From the NCBI RefSeq assembly GCF_007483685.1, contig NZ_VMKN01000001.1:2719549-2783548 (forward strand): DNA of 64,000 nt, given 5' to 3'. The position numbers were made by a program, and so were the translations under genes. Every line of letters starts with the position of its first letter. Positions within the stretch are counted from its first letter, which is position 1. Positions 55,324-64,000 of the stretch are shown here, one piece after another. The stretch comes from Litoribacter populi. GTDB lineage: Bacteria > Bacteroidota > Bacteroidia > Cytophagales > Cyclobacteriaceae. A model generated the notes under the pieces. That model saw only the letters and a program-made list of their open reading frames with translations, searched no databases and was not told the origin of the DNA.

Positions 55324-56479
55324 TGATTACATGGGTATTAATACTGTAAAACCAAGGATATGAATAGTAAAGTTACAGAAAACTATTCAAATGGTCATTA
55401 TTTTTATCTGTATACCCCTATCTAATCATTCATTTCTATTAGATGAGGACTTCAACACTATAATGATTCCTTGTGGTTGAATTTAAAGACAATTTAATTA
55501 AATATGAAAGTCCGGTCATGAATTGTCTGATAATTTACCTAAATAAAATGCTTTTTCAATTTTGGATAATTCGAACCAAGCTGCCCCTCCCCAAAAGCTC
55601 GGATACCATTATCCCATATATTTACAGACTTTAAGTGCCTGCCTTTCCGCTCCCGATTTTTTTAATCGGGACTGAACCTCGAAAATAAATATGCAGAAAA
55701 AGATTCCGAAGTATAATGGGTTCTTCGTCAATTTTGGTGAATGTTTTAGCCAGATGACCTTATCTCCAGTCAGAACCGCTATCCCTATCAACTCTATTGG
55801 ACTTTTGACGGACCCATGGAGCTTAGCAGGATGTCAGGTACAGAAAGCATCTGGTCTGCCAGCCAAATGTCCAGCTAAACGATTTCTAAACCATGTCCTG
55901 AAAAACTCTAAATTCCTATCAACCGAACCTTAAGTCAGCGGTGACCAGATCCAGAAAATATGAACCCGACATCAACCGTTTGGATAATCCGACCCATACT
56001 AACCCTCCCAATACTGGGATAGTATTATCCGATGTCCGTTTACAGGCTTAAAACGCCTGCCATTCCGACGGATGCTGCCCCCCTAAAATTTAGAAGCAGT
56101 AAAAGAATTCGGAGCATGATCCCCCCTATGGGTGCTGTTCCAGAATATGCTGCAGAAATGGGAGACAAAGCAGTATTTAGATCTTGAGCCTGGCTTCGAT
56201 TCAATCATCGGGATTACCTAAATTATTTCCGGCATAAACGATTTAAAAAATTGTTACCTCCCTGTAAGTAGAAATTATGCCTCCGAGGATTTAGGGTTTA
56301 GGAGACCGTTATCCCATACTAAACACTCCTATGCAACTCCATCTCCGGCATCTCATCTTAGGTACGGCCATTTATCTCCCTTCCTGCTTACTTTTTATTC
56401 TTGCCACCCAATTGCTTGTGCATATGTTGCGTCTGAGGTAGGCATATTTCGATTAAGCCATCGTTAACTCCTTTATTCT
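55324..56479. other. Decayed region with diverged direct repeats
   Basis: Segments near 55567-55655 and 55978-56071 are about 85-base imperfect direct repeats (both contain GATAATnCGA, TATTATCC-like and GCCTGCC text). At 56270-56430 the text is homologous to 60240-60425. Frames are broken; a minus-strand open frame at 55609-55791 covers one repeat and is not credible as a gene. Confidence 0.6.
56319..56418 (-). pseudogene. Remnant of a DUF5131-type protein, copy 1
   Basis: On the minus strand the frame reads KQLGGKNKK, stop, AGREINGRT, stop, DEMPEMELHRSV, stop. This matches the C-terminus of DUF5131 (Gp37/Gp68-like) proteins, FFFKQWGG.NKKKAGRELDGRT.DEMP. Two internal stops show it is dead. 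A better-preserved copy lies at 60319-60510. Confidence 0.65.
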
Positions 56480-56878
56480 CTATCTAATTAAAAACATAAT
56501 AATTAATGTTGAAGAAATTGAAATCAAATAAAATGGAATTAAAGTCCAAGAAAAAACCCCACAAATCCAAGAATTCCCCTCCTCATGTTGAGTGGTATCC
56601 ATGCTAAAATCAATATTACTTTCCTGTTTTACAGCAACAGTTTTGTATAAATCTCTAAATTTTCGTTCAGTGGAAATAAAAAAACCATCAATTACCCAAA
56701 AAACAGGTATAACAATATATGCAACAAGGACATAATTAATATTCGCATCTTTTGCTGCTAATGCAAACAAAGCCGATATTAGAGTAATACTCCAACCCTT
56801 GATTAAAAAAGAGTTACTATTCATTCTAGAAATAACATTTTGAATAAACTCTAAATGCTTAATTTTATGATTATCCAT
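56480..56878 (-). CDS. Small membrane protein paired with TIR-like gene
   Basis: The 132-residue protein (MDNHKIKHLEFIQNVISRMNSNSFLIKGWS, then two helices LISALFALAAKDANI and YVLVAYIVIPVFWVIDGFF and a C-terminal helix LIPFYLISISSTLIIMFLI) belongs to a family I recognise from many bacteria as an unnamed three- to four-helix protein. Its start overlaps the TIR-like gene stop by eight bases, a tight pairing typical of effector-membrane defence modules. Function unknown. Confidence 0.7.
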   Translation of the reverse strand: MDNHKIKHLEFIQNVISRMNSNSFLIKGWSITLISALFALAAKDANINYVLVAYIVIPVFWVIDGFFISTERKFRDLYKTVAVKQESNIDFSMDTTQHEEGNSWICGVFSWTLIPFYLISISSTLIIMFLIR

Positions 56879-57668
56879 AGTTTGTCAGAATAAATTTATC
56901 ATCAATTGGTTTTAAACGGTATAAAATATCTAAAGCGTCATTAGCTGAGGAGCAAGATTTCCCTATCCATTTTTTTATATCTGATATGTTAAGATCTGAT
57001 AGATGAGACAGCTCTAAATCGTATTCTATAATTAAAAGATCTCTTTTGCTTTCATTAAGTTGACCTCCCTCAGAAAACATTTTTATCCTCGGTTTTAATC
57101 GGCTGGGTGTCTTTTTTCTAATCGTTTGTGTCGTTGCTATTTCTGAAAAAATCCAAGGTGATTTAGTTCTTGAAACCACATCTGATGATGAAAGGGAATT
57201 AGGGGAGTTTAGAAAGAATATACATTCACAGTTATCAATCATTCGATTAAGTGCAGTAGACAACATTAAATTAACATGACTTGTCGAATAATTTCGTTTC
57301 GAGTAGTTATATGACTCCCCACTATAATTTAAACAATAATTATCATCAATTTGTTTCAGCAAATTCGTCGAATAGCCCCATATACAAGAATCTATGAAAG
57401 TAATTACACCCAATTTTTCATATAAAATTCCAGCTAAAGTTATAGCCTTTTTTTCATCAGCATGTGAATGAGATAAGAATAAATGAGCATCAATCATTGG
57501 AAACCAATTATCCATAATCTTAGTTCCGCTTAAAGATTTATTTCCTAGTAAAAAATCATCAAGGACAAATTTTGTTTCTATTTTGTGTCCATCATAAATT
57601 TTTAGGCCAATTTGATAGTACTTATCATTTAAACCTTCTGGTATTTTTAAATTAAATCCTCTAAACAT
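56871..57668 (-). CDS. TIR-like domain protein, putative NAD-cleaving defence effector
   Basis: The start MFRGFNLKIPEG at 57668 is chosen; the longer frame adds a non-conserved 29 codons. In the 265-residue product, LFLSHSHADEKKAITLAGILYEKLGVITFIDS is a TIR-like beta-alpha-beta start (residues 63-94), and SPWIFSEIATTQT places a Glu (E176) where TIR NADases have their catalytic residue. The N-terminal 60 residues are a separate small beta domain. With the adjacent membrane protein and the neighbouring RM and PIN genes this suggests an anti-phage module, unproven. Confidence 0.7.
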   Translation of the reverse strand: MFRGFNLKIPEGLNDKYYQIGLKIYDGHKIETKFVLDDFLLGNKSLSGTKIMDNWFPMIDAHLFLSHSHADEKKAITLAGILYEKLGVITFIDSCIWGYSTNLLKQIDDNYCLNYSGESYNYSKRNYSTSHVNLMLSTALNRMIDNCECIFFLNSPNSLSSSDVVSRTKSPWIFSEIATTQTIRKKTPSRLKPRIKMFSEGGQLNESKRDLLIIEYDLELSHLSDLNISDIKKWIGKSCSSANDALDILYRLKPIDDKFILTNYG

Positions 57669-58336
57669 ATATATTAAGTATTTTGTAATAATTGTATGGA
57701 AGCAACCCGTTGGCAAACGGCCGTGGCGGTTCCGCGTGGACTTTGTCATATCCATTTTTTTCGACGGACTTCTTAGATCCTTTTCACCAGACCTATTGAA
57801 GGCATTCCTAATTCCCCAATTCGGTTGGAGCTAAAGCAGTCGTATAGCTCCTTCCTTACCTTCTTGGGACCACACAGGCTGTCTCTAGTAGCTCCTCCAA
57901 AATTAAAAATAAATTCCGCTTTAAAAACACCGAGCGGGGAATTATACAAGACAACCAGTATTAAAGCAAAATTTTAGTAGAAAATTTATAATTATAAAGC
58001 ATTATTGGTTTTGAAAGGGTTAATAATTCCCAAAAAATATCCTGACTTTCTCTGAACCACCAAAATCATATTCCCTTGACCTTTAATACCCAACCATTTC
58101 AACTTCAAAAGTTGCATTACTTATTTCTTTTGAACCATGCAGTTATTGAGACACTAGCCTCAAGTTCAAAGGTTATAGTAGAAATAAGCTTTTAATGTAA
58201 ACACTATATTTCTAGCTACCAATTAGGCAAAATTGTGCCAACTATTATTTTAACACAAAGGTGAATGTATGGACATAGCCTTGGCCCCTAGTTTTTACCT
58301 TGAGGGAAATAATTTCAAACATAATGTTAGGCATTC
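57669..58336. other. Gap with an unrecognised gene tail
   Basis: Besides the remnant at 57773-57973, this 668-base gap is A+T-rich with no coding potential visible. Text near 57705-57740 is G+C-richer. Confidence 0.5.
57773..57973 (-). pseudogene. Unrecognised gene tail without a start codon
   Basis: A 66-codon frame bounded by stops on the minus strand reads NFALILVVLYNSPLGVFKAE, then FIFNFGGATRDSLCGPKKVRKELYDCF and ends GLVKRI, stop. No ATG is present, and the last part is clearly protein-like (basic, GPKKVRKELYDCF). It looks like a decayed 3' end; I cannot name it. Confidence 0.4.
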
Positions 58337-59413
58337 TTATTCTATATAGATTGAATCAGGAATTCCAGAAGATATCTCTTTTAACTCCCAGTCGTCCCAT
58401 TCTACAGGTTTTCCAGGTAATTCTATATTACACTCTTTACTGACCTTTAGAATAGTTTCCCCATCTATTTTTGTCTCAATTTTTTCTACGTTATACCATA
58501 TGTCATCTTCCTTATCATACCATCCAGTAGATGTATCTTCATAAGAAACATCTGCTGAATAATTTATTGGAACCGTAAGTTCAATTGAAACCGTATTGTC
58601 GGAAAAATAAAGTACAAAATGTTCTGAAATATATCCTTCAACCTTATCAAGGATGTGAACATCGTATTCATAACCATTTCTATTATCAAACCCATCCATA
58701 GGAAACTCAAAAGTAAATTCCTCAATTATTTTATCTACTATTTCCTTTTCTTTTTCTTCAAGCAAATCATGAACCTTTGGAAGCATATTTGCATCACTGA
58801 AAGTGAAACTAACTTGTTCTAGCAATTTATCATATTTTGTTACAGGAATCAAATATTTAGATTCAAATGAAATTAAATCTTCGTCACCTGTAACTACATA
58901 TATTTTCTCCTTAATCCTCTTACACCAAGTATCCAATGAGTTCAAAACAAAAGCGTCAGGAAATTCATGTTTTTTCTTCAGGTCTTTAAATGGAGGTTTA
59001 GAATTAAAATAATCATTTATAACTTTAGAAGTTACTTCACTGTTAATTGGAATATTTGTAAAATGATCATCAACCTGTTTTACAAACTGCTCTTTTAAGA
59101 CATTAACTTCTTCATCATATTTGAACTCATCACTAAGGTTAAAAAGAGAAGACAAAGAAACTACGTTCTTTAAAATCTTGCATTTAGTATCAAGATCCTT
59201 AAAAATTTTCTTTAAACTAGAATTTGCATCAGATGAAGATTTTTCAATATTAGCAAGACACTCATTAAGCGTTATTGGTGTAATGATTAATTCAATATTA
59301 GAAATTTTGGCGTGTTTAAAGAAGGCCTTCAATTTTTCACCTGCAAAGAAATTCTCCTTGATAAATATCGAGGTATCTAAGAATATTTTATTGGTTTCTA
59401 TTTGCTCTATCAT
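58337..59413 (-). CDS. PIN-domain protein (DUF4935-like) with C-terminal extension
   Basis: The 358-residue protein has a PIN nuclease fold in residues 1-185: FLDTSIFIKE (D13), NECL (E51), FPDAFVLNSL (D153), and TGDEDL (D177/D179) give the acidic metal-binding cluster. A C-terminal beta-rich domain of about 150 residues follows (ISEHFVLYFSDNTVSIELTVP). DUF4935-type PIN proteins occur in defence islands and have RNase activity in some relatives. No antitoxin-like partner is visible, and it stands alone. Confidence 0.75.
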   Translation of the reverse strand: MIEQIETNKIFLDTSIFIKENFFAGEKLKAFFKHAKISNIELIITPITLNECLANIEKSSSDANSSLKKIFKDLDTKCKILKNVVSLSSLFNLSDEFKYDEEVNVLKEQFVKQVDDHFTNIPINSEVTSKVINDYFNSKPPFKDLKKKHEFPDAFVLNSLDTWCKRIKEKIYVVTGDEDLISFESKYLIPVTKYDKLLEQVSFTFSDANMLPKVHDLLEEKEKEIVDKIIEEFTFEFPMDGFDNRNGYEYDVHILDKVEGYISEHFVLYFSDNTVSIELTVPINYSADVSYEDTSTGWYDKEDDIWYNVEKIETKIDGETILKVSKECNIELPGKPVEWDDWELKEISSGIPDSIYIE

Positions 59414-59639
59414 TTTTCTAACAATGCTAAAATTTATAAATAAACCGTTAAAATTATCAATCCAAACGGAGGATGATTTACTATGTCAGTCCCCTTCTCT
59501 CCACGCTTTCGTTATTAGATGCCTAATTACCGGAGGTCGGTAATCAGATGCAGGAAGACCGATGACTGAGGGAGACTGTCCGTACTAAATCGGATTTAGA
59601 AAACAGGATTAGACTTTTGCTTTATGCTTATGCTCAGAG

Positions 59640-59830
59640 CAGTGCCCCCTCAGGCCTTATTTGCACCCAATTATTATTTCACCCTCAAAATCCCCTTCCC
59701 TGCAACCATCTCCATTTCATAGTTCGTGGGATGTACCGTAGCATTACTTGCATAATCCAGGGACCAGTCATTGAATTCTATTGCAAGAAACTCCACGTTT
59801 TCCAGGATTGGGTTATCTCCTGAGCCATCT
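59640..59830 (-). pseudogene. Repeated unrecognised gene remnant, copy 1
   Basis: The minus strand reads EFNDWSLDYASNATVHPTNY in one frame. The nucleotide text TGGATTATGCAnGnAATGC is shared with 63340-63400. It is a decayed gene of unknown family. Confidence 0.35.
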
Positions 59831-60265
59831 ACAGCCCACTCACCTTACCTCCTCCAAGATTAAGGAATTAATTACAGATAAAAAATACCTAGATCGGGGT
59901 ATTTTATAAGGGGATTGGTGAAAAAGGCAAGTATTTAAAGGAATATTTATAGTTTTCTTGGATTTTTTATTTTGTGGGATGGGGATGCATGGAAGCCGGA
60001 GGTCGGATGAGGGGATTAGAGTGACGGATGCCCGATGCTTGATTCTGGTTAGAAAAATTCCAGGGGGGTAAAAGCTGTCCCTCCTCCTCTAAGACCAATT
60101 CCGGCACAGTTTAAACCGAAACAGGTGGCACAGATTGAAACGGAAAACCCAGCAGTAATTGGGATTTTAAGTAGGATTCGCTTCGGTGATTGGAATTAAC
60201 TAATTATTCCTCGTAATTTAGAAGGGCATAAACACCTTTGATACCACCCTGTAAGTAGTAAATAG

Positions 60266-60285
60266 GCCACCGAGGGATCGGGGGC
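60266..60285. repeat. Terminator-like hairpin repeat, second copy
   Basis: GCCACCGA, loop GGGA, TCGGGGGC. The flanking text (TACCACCCT..AAGTAG..) matches 51171-51224 and 56261-56310, indicating a repeated element end. Confidence 0.5.
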
Positions 60286-60318
60286 TTATTTAGGTTTTGG
60301 GGACCAGAATCCAATATA

Positions 60319-60510
60319 CTAAACACTCCTCTGCAGCTCTATCTCCGGCATTTTATCACAGGTACGACTGTTGAGCTCCCTTCCTGCCTTCTTTTTGTTT
60401 TTGCCGACCCATTGCTTGAAGAAGAAGGCGAATCCGGACTCCTCGCATTGCTCCTGGATATCCAGTACCAATATATTTGTCGGAGGTTGATTCGTTATAG
60501 TTGTCAACAA
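60319..60510 (-). pseudogene. C-terminal fragment of a DUF5131-type protein, copy 2
   Basis: The 63-residue frame includes VLDIQEQCEESGFAFFFKQW, VGKNKKKAGRELNSRTCDKMPEIELQ, matching the C-terminus of DUF5131 (Gp37/Gp68-like, radical-SAM-like) proteins, which end in PFFFKQWGG..KKKAGR.LDGRT.DEMP. The rest of the roughly 240-residue protein is absent. The diverged copy at 56319 shares the flanks, so the fragments duplicated together. Confidence 0.7.
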
Positions 60511-60731
60511 CTTCTGCTTTTTTCCACATGTCTGTCAACAATATTCTGTAAGATTGTCTAAGTCTATCATTGTTTGGATTATTTTAAAACGTTATGCAAA
60601 CAGTCAAGTATAAGAGCAGTAGCGAATTTTCGGCAATTACCTGTCCGCCATCACAAAAATTTATTAAATACAAAAACTTTGATTATACGACTTAACCCGC
60701 TAATGATTTTATAAAATGTCAGGCAACGTAA

Positions 60732-60941
60732 TTATATACACTTACAATATTTTCTTCCATTAATATCAGTCCAGCAGTATAATATTTTACCAGGAGGACA
60801 AGATAAATGCTGAGGATTAGTATTTTTAAGCTTTAGGCTTGTGACTTCTGCATCATTAATACCATTTTCCTTTAAGAGTTTATTTATTTTTTCAAATAAC
60901 CCTTTGTCTACTTTATCGAGATTTTCTTTGAATTCTTTCAT
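60732..60941 (-). CDS. Small Cys-rich peptide, precursor candidate
   Basis: The 69-residue peptide has a charged helical N-terminal part (MKEFKENLDKVDKGLFEKIN, KLLKENGINDAEVTSLKLK) followed by a short C-terminal core with four cysteines: LSCPPGKILYCWTDINGRKYCKCI. The leader-then-Cys-rich-core layout resembles ribosomal peptide (RiPP) or bacteriocin precursors of Bacteroidota. No signal peptide is visible. It lies six bases after the lipoprotein gene and ends the three-gene unit. The only LanB in the window is 26 kb away, so no link is claimed. Confidence 0.5.
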   Translation of the reverse strand: MKEFKENLDKVDKGLFEKINKLLKENGINDAEVTSLKLKNTNPQHLSCPPGKILYCWTDINGRKYCKCI

Positions 60942-60947
60942 GGTTAT

Positions 60948-61667
60948 TTATTTTTGAGAATATAATTTTAAAGTGTCCTTTTTAAGATTATTGGTTTCAT
61001 CTAAGGATTCTGATATTGCATAAAGTTGACCTTCATAACTGTCATTCCCCATAGTAAATTGATTGGTAATTATTCCAAGCGAATCAGTCTTAAAGTTATA
61101 ATTCACCAAAATACCTCTATTAATACCATCTATATCCACAACTTTGGTATTTGCAACTGTCCCAGTGCTTACTTTACCACTTCCTCTTAATAACTTTGTC
61201 GTCAATGTAATTTCAGTAAATGAGGAATCAGGTGCTATTGTTAAGGATGATGATGATAATTTAATTGATTCACAAAGAGCTTGTTTGAAACTTGCGTTTA
61301 TTTCTTTGGAAATTTCTGATTGCAATACTGAAATTATAGCTTTAATATTTACCGTTTTAACTCTATTAGAGGCAATGTCTAAGTTTGCTATCTTTTTATT
61401 TACTTTATCAATTTCAACTAGCCGTATATTAGCTTCTTTCTCAATTCCATCAATAACAAATATTACCTTATTATTATCCTCTGTTGAAAAATTAGAAGGA
61501 AACTCGGCAATAGCTGTGATTTTGCTTAAGCCATCTGCTAACTGTTTATCATTAACTATCCTCAAAATCATAATATTAGAAAGTTTCGTTGGAGAATAAT
61601 CATCCTCATTATAACAAGAGTTTAATAATAATAGTAATAATAAAGAAAAAAGAAGTCTATTTTTCAT
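60948..61667 (-). CDS. Secreted lipoprotein with Ig-like beta-sandwich
   Basis: The 239-residue protein has a lipoprotein signal (LLLLLLLNSCYN, Cys near 18) and beta-rich segments (LADGLSKITAIAEFPSNFS, KVIFVIDGIEKEANIRLVEID) resembling bacterial Ig-like/invasin-type domains. It should be anchored in the outer or inner membrane. The ATG follows the upstream gene's stop by two bases; the next gene begins six bases after its own stop. Confidence 0.65.
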   Translation of the reverse strand: MKNRLLFSLLLLLLLNSCYNEDDYSPTKLSNIMILRIVNDKQLADGLSKITAIAEFPSNFSTEDNNKVIFVIDGIEKEANIRLVEIDKVNKKIANLDIASNRVKTVNIKAIISVLQSEISKEINASFKQALCESIKLSSSSLTIAPDSSFTEITLTTKLLRGSGKVSTGTVANTKVVDIDGINRGILVNYNFKTDSLGIITNQFTMGNDSYEGQLYAISESLDETNNLKKDTLKLYSQK

Positions 61668-61669
61668 AA

Positions 61670-63070
61670 TTACTGTGATTTTAAGTTTTTTGTAGAAGTT
61701 GGAATTATTCCTTCAAGCCATTTTCTTATTTCAATGTCGATTGATAGCCCAAAGTAAGGATGAATAGCTAAACTTGAATTTCCAGAAACTGCATCTATTT
61801 TCTTGAAAAATACGCCTCCAAAGTTCAATCTTGTTGATTGAGTTAAGATTTTATATCCCCCACCTAACATAAGTGAATAGTTGCTAAAAAAATCTTCTCT
61901 AAATCCAGTTTTTTCTAATGAATTTAGAGTAACACCAGTATGGATTGAAAATCTTTGACTAAATAATAATCTTGATAGTTTTAAGGGAATATCTTTATTA
62001 ACCGGAGTTAAAGATATATGGACACCTATATATGGAGAACCACCTTTAATACTCCCTTCGTATGGAACATATGTAATATAACCAAAATCAGGTACAAGTG
62101 TTCTTTTATAGCTTGTTTCGTATTGGTCAGGGTAGGAACTTAATTTATGATTTAGAGAATAAACCTCGGCTGCTTTAATGAATTTTAAATAATTAGGGAC
62201 AGGTTCTGTTCCAACAAAATTAGTCTTTATGTACTCCATTTCTATTTCTACAGATTTTTCGACTAATTTTTCAAAATTTGTATGGATTAAATATTTTGTG
62301 GGATTATTATCTAATTCAGTTTTTATATATCTTAAGAAAAAATCATATAATCTTTGATTGTCTGGGATTCTTCCAAAATACTCGATTATCTCTAAGCCTG
62401 TATTTGGTTGGAAATTATTAAAGGTTGAAAGCCATTTACAAAATTCAATAATTTTAACTTTAGAAATTTCTTCTTGCCTTACTTTCAAACCAGTAAGATT
62501 TTTATAAAGAATATTTGAAACAATAGTTGTGTCAATTGTAGAATTAAAATTTATATATTGTAATTCTTCTTTTAAAATAATCAGGTCCTTATTCATTGGA
62601 TGATAGAGATACCAAAAAGGTTCATTACTTCTAATTTTTTCATTGTTTAGAAAATCAATTGTTTTCATCCAATTTGTTTTCTTTTCATAATCAATGCCTT
62701 CTATGTGCATATCTCTGAAAGCCCCATATAGGTCTTCTCTTCCAACATATGTAATTTCAAGTTTGTAAAATCGGTTTGGTTTAAGTGGTGGAATTAGTAT
62801 AACATTCAAGTTATCACTTCTACTCTCGACTATAATATTCTTAACTCTTGAAGAGTCCAATGAATAATTAAATGTTGGGTCGTTGTAATATTTCTTTGAA
62901 TGTTTTTCCTTTATGGGATATAACTTTACAGAGTCAATATAATTATATTTAGATGGCAAACTTATTGTATCTAAAAACTGTTTTCCAAAATTTACTTTTT
63001 TCGGTTTATTCTGTCCGAATACAGAAATCGTGATGAAAAAAGTGAATATTATCCAAAGTGTGTTTTTCAT
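61670..63070 (-). CDS. Secreted protein with barrel-like C-terminus
   Basis: The 466-residue protein has a signal peptide (IIFTFFITISVFGQ) and no recognised domain in its N-terminal 330 residues. The C-terminal part has alternating strands (PYIGVHISLTP, RFSIHTGVTLNSL, YSLMLGGGYKIL, LAIHPYFGLSIDIEIRKWL) typical of a small outer-membrane beta-barrel or its surface. It is the first gene of the operon with the lipoprotein and Cys-rich peptide. Function unknown. Confidence 0.6.
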   Translation of the reverse strand: MKNTLWIIFTFFITISVFGQNKPKKVNFGKQFLDTISLPSKYNYIDSVKLYPIKEKHSKKYYNDPTFNYSLDSSRVKNIIVESRSDNLNVILIPPLKPNRFYKLEITYVGREDLYGAFRDMHIEGIDYEKKTNWMKTIDFLNNEKIRSNEPFWYLYHPMNKDLIILKEELQYINFNSTIDTTIVSNILYKNLTGLKVRQEEISKVKIIEFCKWLSTFNNFQPNTGLEIIEYFGRIPDNQRLYDFFLRYIKTELDNNPTKYLIHTNFEKLVEKSVEIEMEYIKTNFVGTEPVPNYLKFIKAAEVYSLNHKLSSYPDQYETSYKRTLVPDFGYITYVPYEGSIKGGSPYIGVHISLTPVNKDIPLKLSRLLFSQRFSIHTGVTLNSLEKTGFREDFFSNYSLMLGGGYKILTQSTRLNFGGVFFKKIDAVSGNSSLAIHPYFGLSIDIEIRKWLEGIIPTSTKNLKSQ

Positions 63071-63638
63071 TATTGTTGTTTATATGTTGCCTAACTCGTA
63101 TTTCTCCATAAGTTCTATGAGGCTTATCCGCCCTATTAGGAGGGGCAAACTTGACTAAGAGCCAACGTTTATCAGGGAAAAATATCTCAAGACCAATTAA
63201 ACCTGCCTAAAAAATTAAGGCAAGAGGGCCTCCTCTATAACTGCTAATCATATTATCCCCCATGAGGAATTTCCTGTTCTGCATCCACTTCAGAGGATAG
63301 GGTTCGTTTCAGTTTGAATCTCTTGACACTGGACTTTTGCATCCAATCGGGTGGAAATACCATGCATTTCCTGCATAATCCAAGAGCAGTTATTGATTCC
63401 TACGCTTGTATCTTAACAGGATCCAAGCCAGTAGCCGATTTCTGCTTTGAAATCTCACGAAGGGCTTCCAGCTGAATGATGGACCACGCCCCTCCTCCGC
63501 CGAGGGAACGGATTTTGTACATGAAAAATAGGTTTAGTGAATCAAAAATCGAATCTTCACCAAATTTCAATAAAAAATTATCCCGAAAAAATACCTCCAA
63601 AGTAGTATTTTAGGTGATATATGAAAATTTAACCAAAT

Positions 63639-63661
63639 TATTATTATTATTATTATTATTA
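63639..63661. repeat. ATT microsatellite
   Basis: About seven uninterrupted ATT units in the promoter-distal gap. Confidence 0.9.
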
Positions 63662-63812
63662 TGACTTACGAGCCATATCCAAATTATTCTGTATATTATT
63701 AACTCATCTTCTTCGGTTGATTCATCTATTAAGTTTATGACTAGCGAATCGAACACAGCTATGGTGAAAGTGGGATAATATAATTACGAAAATGTTGGAA
63801 TGTCTGGTGGGT

Positions 63813-63882
63813 GATGTCGGATGCCCGATGTCCGTTGACCGATGTCTGGATGTCCGATGTGGGGCAGTCAGATGTCAGATGC
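63813..63882. repeat. Degenerate GATGTCCGATG-type short repeats
   Basis: Units such as GATGCCCGATGTCCGTTG, CCGATGTCTGGATGTCCGAT and CAGATGTCAGATG recur in loose tandem; related text is at 59515-59560 and 60015-60045. Confidence 0.7.
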
Positions 63883-64000
63883 ACTGCCTGAATTCAACAA
63901 CTGATTTCATGGATACCATACGTGAAAATAGTTGTTGGGAGTGGGTTAGTATAGCTCAAACCATTGAGCTTGATTTGATCAAGGATGCCTTATTTATCTA

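Larger units (their letters stand above)
59414..60731. other. Decayed region with gene remnants and repeats
   Basis: 59640-59830 contains a minus-strand remnant with LDYASNATVHPTNYEMEMVA and is similar to text near 63340-63400. The DUF5131 remnant is at 60319-60510, and GGAGGTCGG/GGATG-type short repeats occur at 59515-59560 and 59995-60050. No intact gene is visible. Confidence 0.55.
63071..64000. other. Region with repeats and remnants at the right end
   Basis: Contains a minus-strand remnant similar to the 59640-59830 text (63265-63405 area), a low-credibility frame at 63400-63600, an ATT microsatellite at about 63639-63661, and a run of GTCCGATG/GATGTC repeats at 63813-63882. No intact gene is visible. 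Confidence 0.5.

Noticed and set aside
55609-55791. 60-codon minus-strand frame
   Set aside because: It spans one copy of a decayed direct repeat and changes frame relative to the other copy.
59617-59823. 68-codon plus-strand frame
   Set aside because: The opposite strand holds a decayed gene fragment, so this is a shadow.
63400-63600. 66-codon minus-strand frame
   Set aside because: It abuts remnant text and shows no recognisable family. A truncated gene cannot be ruled out.

Overview
The window looks like a Bacteroidota chromosome, most likely order Cytophagales (for example a Cyclobacteriaceae-type marine or soil bacterium). This is a judgement from gene families: SusC/SusD and GLPGLI proteins, LytTR and RprY-like two-component systems, TlpA-type thioredoxins, DUF6520-like and DUF5675 proteins, a UxaC/UxuA/TRAP hexuronate locus, and almost no Shine-Dalgarno sequences. 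No rRNA, tRNA or CRISPR array was recognised.

Layout. 1-7.5 kb: the end of a DUF4153-like membrane protein, a secreted trehalose-synthase-like GH13 enzyme with a SemiSWEET, small VOC/SRPBCC/DinB genes, an IS110-family element with a strongly structured non-coding right flank (bridge-RNA candidate), and a DUF2243 membrane protein. 7.7-21.4 kb: a complete glucuronate pathway. A TRAP transporter (DctPQM) imports, UxaC isomerises, an SDR reduces fructuronate, UxuA dehydrates mannonate, and KdgK and KdgA finish to pyruvate and glyceraldehyde-3-phosphate. A LacI regulator sits in the middle, with two Gfo/Idh/MocA oxidoreductases (one broken by an in-frame amber codon) and a double DUF1080 lipoprotein. 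21.4-29.6 kb: a cupin, an outer-membrane barrel plus GLPGLI pair, a 1.25-kb non-coding tandem array of about 120-bp units, and an OmpR-type two-component system. Matching 10-bp-phased direct repeats lie upstream of both flanking transcription units. 30-42 kb: a DoxX-like protein, an orphan full-length LanB-type dehydratase, a LytS/LytTR pair, a small DUF5675/holin-like cassette, and a MauE protein. 41.8-48.5 kb: a DUF6520-like secreted peptide, SusD, SusC and a TlpA-type thioredoxin.

48.5-64 kb is visibly A+T-richer accessory DNA. It holds a perfectly nested structured-RNA candidate at 49725-49942, an XRE-like regulator, a two-gene Eco57I-like restriction-modification system, a TIR-like effector plus small membrane protein, a DUF4935-like PIN nuclease, and a compact three-gene operon (secreted barrel-like protein, lipoprotein, 69-residue Cys-rich peptide). 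Between these lie decayed gene fragments (DUF5131 tails, an excisionase-type HTH tail) and diverged direct repeats, as expected of a defence island with repeated insertion and decay.

Intergenic space is unusually rich in dispersed elements. A hairpin repeat of about 28 bp occurs only in the first 38.5 kb, all copies I found in one orientation. Composite palindrome clusters lie at 35.0-35.4 and 40.1-40.4 kb, and GGCGAAGCC-type repeats occur from 40 to 49.5 kb.
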